This document shows, piece after piece, positions 58,938 through 64,000 of a stretch of DNA of 64,000 bases. The notes beneath the pieces are model-generated. The model saw only the letters and a list, made by a program, of their open reading frames with translations, ran no database searches and was not told where the DNA came from. The translations under genes were made by a program, and so were the position numbers. The stretch's first letter is position 1. Each line of letters starts with the position of its first letter. The stretch comes from Streptomyces flavidovirens DSM 40150 (GTDB taxonomy: Bacteria > Actinomycetota > Actinomycetes > Streptomycetales > Streptomycetaceae). Location: contig NZ_AUBE01000004.1 of assembly GCF_000429085.1 (NCBI RefSeq), forward strand, positions 62,001 to 126,000, given 5' to 3'.

Positions 58938-60269
58938 TCATGCGAAGAGCCGCCGCCAGGTCTGCGGGCCTGGGTAGCCGTCGGCCGCCGCGCCGCGCCA
59001 GCCCTGCGCGCGCTGGAACGCCTCGACGTTGCGCCGGTCCGCCTCGGTCCAGCGGGGTCCCGGCCCCGCCACGTAGTGCTTGCCGTAGCCCTTCTTCACC
59101 AGTTGTCTGCCGAGCTTCTCGACGTACTCGTTCGACTGGCCGGGCCTGAAGTACTGCCGGCCGGGGAACGCGGTGACGCCGACCGTGGCCCCCGTACCGC
59201 TGCCACTGCCGCCGCTGTCCGCCGGCGGGATGTCGTTGCCCTGGTTCTGCACCAGCAGCCGCCAGGTGTGCGGCCCCGGCAGTCCGTCGGCCTCCGCGCC
59301 GCGCCAGCCCTGGGCGCGCTGGAACGCCTCGGTGGCGCGCCGGTCGGCCTCGCCCCAGGCGGGCCCGGGGCCCACGCTGTAGAACCGCTTGCCGCCTCGG
59401 GCGACGAGCATCTTGCCGAGCTGGGTGACGTACCTGTTGTTCGCGCCCGGCCCGAAGTACTTCGCGCCCGGATAGGCCGTTGTGGTGGAACCGCCGCCGG
59501 CCGCGCCGTCGGCGATTCCGTTGTAGCGGTAGCCGACATAGCGCGAGGAGTTGTTCCAGTAGGCGTACGGGGTGGCCTGCATGCGGGTGTGCGGGCGGGT
59601 CTGCTCGTACGCGATGTAGTGGGTGCGCGCGGAGTCGGTCCAGCCGCCGAAGATCGTGACGTGCGAGCCCTTGTTCGGATCGGCCGGATTGTGGAAGAGG
59701 AGGATGTCGCCGGGCTCGAGCTGGTCCTTCGGCGTCTGCGTGCCGAACTGGGCCAGGCTCCCCGTCCATTCGTTGCCGTCGAGGTTCCAGGCCATCGAGA
59801 CGTAGCCCGAGCAGTCCTGCCGGTACCCGTCGCTCCAGTACTTCTCCATGCTGTACGGGACCTTGGCGTCCACCCAGCGCTTGGCCCGGCTGATGATCTC
59901 GGCCCTGGTGATGAACCGCAGAGCCGGCCGCGCGGCCGTCGGAGTCGCGTGCGCGGTCTGGCCGTCCTGGCCCGGCCGCCCGCCGTGCAGCGGGCCGGGC
60001 CCGCCCTGCGGGGTGTCCGGGTCGTGGTCGGCTCCCGTACGGGCGGGCGCGTGCCCGGGGCCGGCGGCGCCCGCCGCGCCGGCCGCGCCGCCGCCGAGGA
60101 CCACACCGGCGGCGGTGGCGAGCACCAGCGCGCGGCGGGCCCCGTGGGCGGCCGGGTGGCCGCCGGCCGCGACCGACAGGCCGAGGGCGGCGGCCCGGCG
60201 CTCCTGGGCGCAGCCCGGACAGCCACAGTCGGCCGCGGGCTCGTACTCCTCGAAAACCGGCATCGTCAT
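58938..60269 (-). CDS. Cell-wall hydrolase (NlpC/P60-like) with two peptidoglycan-binding repeats
   Basis: 443 residues from the ATG at 60269 (GGGAG nine bases upstream). The N-terminus carries CGCPGC (Cys15-20), then a single membrane segment (RRALVLATAAGVVLGGGAAGAAGA) and a Pro/Gly linker. The catalytic domain has Cys in RQDCSGYVSMAWNL and His in GSHVTIFGGW, the NlpC/P60 pattern. Two peptidoglycan-binding repeats follow, each with RFYSVGPGPAWGEADRRATEAFQRAQGWRGAEADGLPGPHTWR-like sequence, about 60% alike. A cytoplasmic cysteine cluster before a membrane helix is unusual for a wall hydrolase and may sense redox or metal. Confidence 0.85.
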   Translation of the reverse strand: MTMPVFEEYEPAADCGCPGCAQERRAAALGLSVAAGGHPAAHGARRALVLATAAGVVLGGGAAGAAGAAGPGHAPARTGADHDPDTPQGGPGPLHGGRPGQDGQTAHATPTAARPALRFITRAEIISRAKRWVDAKVPYSMEKYWSDGYRQDCSGYVSMAWNLDGNEWTGSLAQFGTQTPKDQLEPGDILLFHNPADPNKGSHVTIFGGWTDSARTHYIAYEQTRPHTRMQATPYAYWNNSSRYVGYRYNGIADGAAGGGSTTTAYPGAKYFGPGANNRYVTQLGKMLVARGGKRFYSVGPGPAWGEADRRATEAFQRAQGWRGAEADGLPGPHTWRLLVQNQGNDIPPADSGGSGSGTGATVGVTAFPGRQYFRPGQSNEYVEKLGRQLVKKGYGKHYVAGPGPRWTEADRRNVEAFQRAQGWRGAAADGYPGPQTWRRLFA

Positions 60270-60312
60270 GCGGTTCCACTCCCGTGGGGTTTTTTGGCGC
60301 GTCTGCACGGGT

Positions 60313-60330
60313 GACAGTGTTTCAACTGTC
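60313..60330. promoter_or_regulatory. Inverted repeat upstream of the cell-wall hydrolase
   Basis: GACAGT and ACTGTC are separated by GTTTCA, with a further ACGGACAGT-like half site at 60370-60377. It lies 44 bases upstream of the hydrolase start and could be an operator; no regulator is assigned. Confidence 0.35.
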
Positions 60331-60438
60331 CGGACATAACGCATGTTGACGGTCCAAATGATAACCAAACGGACAGTACGCGGTGTGGCCGGTCCGGAGC
60401 ACCCGCGACGGTCGGGTAAAGTTCTCGGAGTCAGACAG

Positions 60439-60512
60439 GCGCCGCTAGCTCAGTTGGTTAGAGCAGCTGACTCTTAATCAGCGGGTCCGGGGTTCGAGTC
60501 CCTGGCGGCGCA
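60439..60512 (+). tRNA. tRNA-Lys (CTT anticodon), copy 3
   Basis: Identical in all 74 bases to the copies at 39648 and 54812. Confidence 0.96.
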
Positions 60513-60520
60513 CACGACGT

Positions 60521-60553
60521 CGAAGCCCTCTCACCGAGCGTGAGGGGGCTTCG
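60521..60553 (+). terminator. Hairpin after tRNA-Lys copy 3
   Basis: CGAAGCCCTCTCAC and GTGAGGGGGCTTCG (one G-U) flank CGAGC, nine bases after the tRNA. Confidence 0.85.
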
Positions 60554-60961
60554 GTGATTTCCGGACAGCTCACACCCCTGTCGCGCCCGTGAGGCAACCC
60601 CACCGAACCCATGTCGCAGGTGGTCCTCAAAGCCCGCGTATGACCGGTAAACACCTTGTTTCGCCCTTGCGATCAAGGCGGGGGTCATAGACCCTGTCCT
60701 GGAGCCATTGGCTCCCATGGGCCAGGCGGTTTCGGCGAGTTGGGGGCAGCCGACAGCCGGGGGGCTGACGGCGCACAGGGGGCGGGGGCCCCGTTCATGA
60801 ACAGATCCCGGGGCGGGCATCATGCAACCGGAAGGTTGTCGTCCCATGTCTGAAGGGATGACAGCAGGACACCTGTGCGTCCGGGATGGTCGAGGGGGAC
60901 CGGCACCGGGCGAAGAGACCGACGAACACACGCAGCCAGCATGCGTGCGGGGGGATGACCA
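60554..60961 (+). promoter_or_regulatory. Long leader region before cslA
   Basis: About 400 bases without a supported gene. A small hairpin GGAGCC-ATT-GGCTCC lies at 60701-60715, and GC-rich stretches with poor codon structure follow. A promoter and perhaps an RNA leader for cslA are expected; no known riboswitch consensus was recognised. The strong ribosome site GGGGGGA of cslA ends the region. Confidence 0.45.
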
Positions 60962-62908
60962 ATGACGTCGACGCCGACCGGCGCCCGGCACAACAACGAC
61001 CCTTCCCGGACGGCGCAGCTTCGGGTACCCCCGCAGCTGCGGACCGGCGGGTCGCGCATACGAGCGAAGAAACCGCTGCCGAGGTACGACTACGAGCACT
61101 ACAGCCGCCTCGCCGGGCCGCTGACCCAGCCCGACCCGGCCAAGCCGTACACCGTGCAGTACCGCTCGCTGCTCTCGCAGGAGCCGCACCGCATCCGCGC
61201 CGCCCTGCTGCTGTGCGCCGCGCCGCTGCTGTCGCTGGGGCTGTTCGTCTGGCTGATGCAGCCGGAGCACTGGACCGAGCGCGACCCGAACCTCAAGAAC
61301 GACACGCTGCTGATCCTCGACATCGTCATGCTGGTCTCGATCGGACTGATCGAGCTCTTCCGCACGATGAACGTGCTGTCGAACGCGCACGCGACCCTGG
61401 TCGCCCGCGACCCCGTCCCCGTCGTGCCCGAGACCGGCACCCGCGTCGCCTTCCTCACCTCCTTCGTGCCCGGCAAGGAGCCGCTGGAGATGGTGACGAA
61501 GACTCTGGAGGCGGCCGTCAGGATCCGCCACCGCGGCCTGATGCACGTATGGCTCCTCGACGAGGGCAACGACCCGGCGGTCAGGGAGGTCTGCGAGCGC
61601 CTCGGCGTGCACCACTTCTCCCGCAAGGGCGTCGCGAAGTGGAACCAGGCCAAGGGCCCGCACCGCGCCAAGACCAAGCACGGCAACTACAACGCCTGGC
61701 TCGACGCGCACGGCGACAACTACGACTTCTTCGCCTCCGTCGACACCGACCACGTGCCGCTGCCCAACTACCTGGAGCGGATGCTCGGCTACTTCCGCGA
61801 CCCCGACATCGGCTTCGTCATCGGGCCGCAGGTGTACGGCAACTACGACACCTTCGTCACCAAGGCCGCCGAGTCGCAGCAGTTCCTCTTCCACGCCCTG
61901 ATCCAGCGCGCGGGCAACCGCTACGGCGCTCCGATGTTCGTCGGCACGTCCAACGCCGTACGCATCAGTGCGCTCAAGCAGATCGGCGGCCTGTACGACT
62001 CGATCACCGAGGACATGGCGACGGGCTTCGAGATCCACCGCGCCACGAACCCGGTCACCGGCAGGAAGTGGCGCTCCGTCTACACGCCCGACGTGCTGGC
62101 CGTCGGCGAGGGACCGACCGCCTGGACCGACTTCTTCACCCAGCAGCTTCGCTGGTCGCGCGGTACGTACGAGACGATCCTCAAGCAGTACTGGAGGGGC
62201 TACGGCTCGCTGCCCGCGGGCAAGCTCTTCAACTACACGATGATGATCATCTTCTATCCGATGTCCGCCATGAACTGGATCCTCGCGGCGCTCAGCTGCG
62301 CGCTGTTCCTTGGCATGGGTGCCTCGGGTGTGCAGATCGACCCGGCCATCTGGATGATGCTGTACGGCAACGCCTCGGCGCTCCAGATCGGCCTCTACAT
62401 CTGGAACCGCCGCCACAACGTCTCGCCGCACGAGCCCGAGGGCTCCGGCGGCCTGGCCGGCATGGTGATGTCCGCCCTCTCGGCGCCGATCTACGCGCGC
62501 TCCCTCATGGACGCCGTACTGCGCCGCAAGTCCGGCTTCGTCGTGACGCCCAAGGGCGACTCCTCCAGCCCGGACACCCTCTTCGGCACCTTCCGTATCC
62601 ACCTGTTCTTCATCCTGGTCTTCGGCGGGTCCCTCGTCTCCTCGTTCTTCTTCGGCCACAACCACCCCGCGATGATCACCTGGGCCACGCTCGCCCTGCT
62701 GATCACGGCGGCGCCGATCTTCGCCTGGCGCTGGTCCATGCGCCAGGCGAAGAAGAACAAGAAGAATCCGGACCGGCACGGGCCGCCGCCGAGCCAGTCG
62801 GAGCCTCCGGCCGGTCCCCCGCCGGAGGCCCACTCACCTCAGCCGAAGCCCACCTGGGCCGCTTCCGACCAGACCATGCAGATCGCCCTTGGGGGACGTA
62901 AGAAATGA
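60962..62908 (+). CDS. cslA: Cellulose synthase-like glycosyltransferase CslA
   Basis: 648 residues, a GT2 membrane synthase. Two membrane segments near residues 65-130 are followed by the catalytic domain with VWLLDEGNDP, SVDTDHVPLP (D-x-D), GTSNAVRISALKQIGGLYDSITEDMATG (TED) and QQLRWSRGT (Q-x-x-R-W), then further membrane helices and a Pro-rich tail. It makes a beta-glucan at hyphal tips in Streptomyces, needed for morphological differentiation. Its stop overlaps the glxA start (ATGA). Confidence 0.94.
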   Translation: MTSTPTGARHNNDPSRTAQLRVPPQLRTGGSRIRAKKPLPRYDYEHYSRLAGPLTQPDPAKPYTVQYRSLLSQEPHRIRAALLLCAAPLLSLGLFVWLMQPEHWTERDPNLKNDTLLILDIVMLVSIGLIELFRTMNVLSNAHATLVARDPVPVVPETGTRVAFLTSFVPGKEPLEMVTKTLEAAVRIRHRGLMHVWLLDEGNDPAVREVCERLGVHHFSRKGVAKWNQAKGPHRAKTKHGNYNAWLDAHGDNYDFFASVDTDHVPLPNYLERMLGYFRDPDIGFVIGPQVYGNYDTFVTKAAESQQFLFHALIQRAGNRYGAPMFVGTSNAVRISALKQIGGLYDSITEDMATGFEIHRATNPVTGRKWRSVYTPDVLAVGEGPTAWTDFFTQQLRWSRGTYETILKQYWRGYGSLPAGKLFNYTMMIIFYPMSAMNWILAALSCALFLGMGASGVQIDPAIWMMLYGNASALQIGLYIWNRRHNVSPHEPEGSGGLAGMVMSALSAPIYARSLMDAVLRRKSGFVVTPKGDSSSPDTLFGTFRIHLFFILVFGGSLVSSFFFGHNHPAMITWATLALLITAAPIFAWRWSMRQAKKNKKNPDRHGPPPSQSEPPAGPPPEAHSPQPKPTWAASDQTMQIALGGRKK

Positions 62909-64000
62909 ACTACCGTCCGAGCCGCCGCACCCGCCGCCTGGCGATAACGGGTGCGGTGGTGCTCGCTCTGGCGGGGATGAACGGGCCCGCGCTCTACCGC
63001 TTCGGCTCGGAGCAGTACCACGACTACAAGATCAACCGGCCCGAGTACAAGGCGGAGAACGGCCACTGGGACTTCCTCGACGTCCCGTCCGAGTTCCGCA
63101 TCAACACGATCCACGCCGCGCTGCTGCACACCGGCAAGGTGCTGCTGATCGCGGGCTCGGGCAACAACCAGAAGAACTTCGACGCCAAGAAGTTCGAGTC
63201 GGTGCTGTGGGACCCGAAGACCAACACGTACAAGAAGATCCCGACGCCCAAGGACATGTTCTGCGCCGGGCACACCCAGCTTCCCGACGGGAAGCTGCTC
63301 GTGGCGGGCGGCACCAAGCGGTACGAGAAGCTCGAAGGTGACGTCACCAAGGCCGGCGGCCTGATGATCGTCCACAACGAGGACCCGGACGCCCCCAAGA
63401 CGCTGCCCGCGGGCACGATCTTCACGGGCAAGAAGAACGGCAAGACGTACGTCTCCAAGGACCCGGTCCTGGTGGAGAAGGCCAAGAAGATCTTCGACAA
63501 GCAGACCGGCCGGTTCCTGCGCACCGAGGCGGGGCTCGGCCGGATCTACGTCGAGGCCAAGGTGTCCGGCAAGAAGTACGAGTCCGGCACCGAGGACAAC
63601 TACCGGGTCCACGGCCTGTCGGGCGCCGACGCCAGGAACGTGTACGGCATCGCCCAGAAACTCGCCCTCGACAAGAAGGACTTCCAGGGCATCAAGGACG
63701 CCTACGAGTTCGACCCGGTGGCGGAGAAGTACATCACCGTCGACCCGATGAACGAGGCCCGCTGGTACCCGACGCTCACCACGCTGGAGGACGGCAAGGT
63801 CCTGTCGCTGTCCGGCCTGGACGAGATCGGCCAGATCGTCCCCGGCAAGGATGAGATTTACGACCCCGTCACGAAGAAGTGGGAGTACACCGGGGTCATC
63901 CGGAAGTTCCCGACGTACCCCGCCATCTTCCTGATGAACAACGGCAAGCTCTTCTACTCCGGCTCCAACGCCGGGTACGGGCCCGCCGACGAGGGCCGTG
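62905..64000 (+). CDS. glxA: Radical copper oxidase GlxA (galactose oxidase-like), 5' part
   Basis: 365 codons are visible before the window ends. A single N-terminal membrane anchor (RRLAITGAVVLALAGMNGPAL) precedes kelch-type repeats. KDMFCAGHTQLPDGKLLVAGG carries the Cys that forms the thioether Tyr-Cys cofactor in this family, and EARWYPTLTTLEDGKVLSLSG is a kelch blade. The copper-ligand Tyr/His residues near the C-terminus are outside the window. GlxA oxidises the glycan made by CslA and is required for glycan deposition at tips; the 4-base overlap with cslA fits a stoichiometric pair. Confidence 0.94.
   Translation, partial: MNYRPSRRTRRLAITGAVVLALAGMNGPALYRFGSEQYHDYKINRPEYKAENGHWDFLDVPSEFRINTIHAALLHTGKVLLIAGSGNNQKNFDAKKFESVLWDPKTNTYKKIPTPKDMFCAGHTQLPDGKLLVAGGTKRYEKLEGDVTKAGGLMIVHNEDPDAPKTLPAGTIFTGKKNGKTYVSKDPVLVEKAKKIFDKQTGRFLRTEAGLGRIYVEAKVSGKKYESGTEDNYRVHGLSGADARNVYGIAQKLALDKKDFQGIKDAYEFDPVAEKYITVDPMNEARWYPTLTTLEDGKVLSLSGLDEIGQIVPGKDEIYDPVTKKWEYTGVIRKFPTYPAIFLMNNGKLFYSGSNAGYGPADEGR

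Noticed and set aside
60554..60961. Riboswitch (c-di-AMP or cobalamin type) before cslA
   Set aside because: Small hairpins exist but none of the conserved core sequences of these riboswitches could be found.
60458..62833. 791-residue minus-strand frame opposite cslA
   Set aside because: Antisense to a clear glycosyltransferase and reads through a tRNA gene; low-complexity Val/Arg/Glu composition.

Overview
The window is high-GC actinobacterial DNA, almost certainly a Streptomyces chromosome arm-proximal core region. The gene order matches what is known for Streptomyces: desferrioxamine operon, GH20 hexosaminidase, glmS, adpA-orn, tRNA-His, cebR-cebEFG-bglC, AA10 monooxygenase, cslA-glxA. 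Further signs are an in-frame TTA (bldA) codon in adpA, GTG/TTG starts, four-base ATGA/GTGA overlaps and Tat/lipoprotein signals. No IS element, intact phage or CRISPR array is visible. The window starts inside desF and ends inside glxA.

Layout. 1-5.8 kb: siderophore region, with the end of a siderophore-interacting flavoprotein, a perfect iron box, and desABCD as one overlapping operon. 5.9-9.9 kb: amino sugar genes, with a secreted hexosaminidase behind a DasR-type site and glmS. 9.9-13.5 kb: universal stress protein, small membrane protein, the developmental regulator adpA and its partner orn, then tRNA-His. 13.6-18.7 kb: a degraded genomic island between tRNA-His and cebR. It holds a frameshifted integrase start, an XRE regulator, a chain of very small overlapping genes that ends in a protein-isoaspartate-methyltransferase-like enzyme, and two broken regulator genes. 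18.7-24.9 kb: cellobiose/cello-oligosaccharide uptake (cebR, operator, cebEFG, bglC).

25-33.8 kb: ordinary core genes (cupin, CBS protein, two-component system, spermidine-synthase-like protein, NsdA-like regulator, phosphatase, PAP2 membrane protein). 33.6-38.8 kb: a RecB/Cas4/Dna2-type nuclease with a four-cysteine Fe-S signature, an unrecognised 532-residue protein, a hidden 38-residue ORF and an SF1 (Dna2/Upf1-like) helicase, coupled by short overlaps. This looks like a split Dna2-like helicase-nuclease system and is the most interesting part of the window, followed by a 133-bp partial duplication. 39-43.3 kb: a TTA-containing gene running into tRNA-Lys, an M6-type metalloprotease and a PAS-GGDEF-EAL protein.

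43.3-54.8 kb: luciferase-like monooxygenase, then a probable catabolic locus: two maleate-isomerase/Asp-Glu-racemase paralogues, a D-2-hydroxyacid dehydrogenase, an amidase, a DUF3830 protein, an EhuBCDA-like polar amino acid/ectoine ABC transporter and an IclR regulator, interrupted by two secreted proteins. 54.8-64 kb: two more identical tRNA-Lys(CUU) genes, a small Ser/Asn-rich secreted protein, an APH-fold protein, a copper monooxygenase with an in-frame membrane-anchor-like sequence beyond its stop, an SPFH protein, a cell-wall hydrolase with two peptidoglycan-binding repeats, and the cslA-glxA pair for the hyphal-tip glycan.

Protein functions are inferred from recognisable motifs and family knowledge. 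No database search was run. Start codons were chosen from Shine-Dalgarno spacing and overlap with neighbours.
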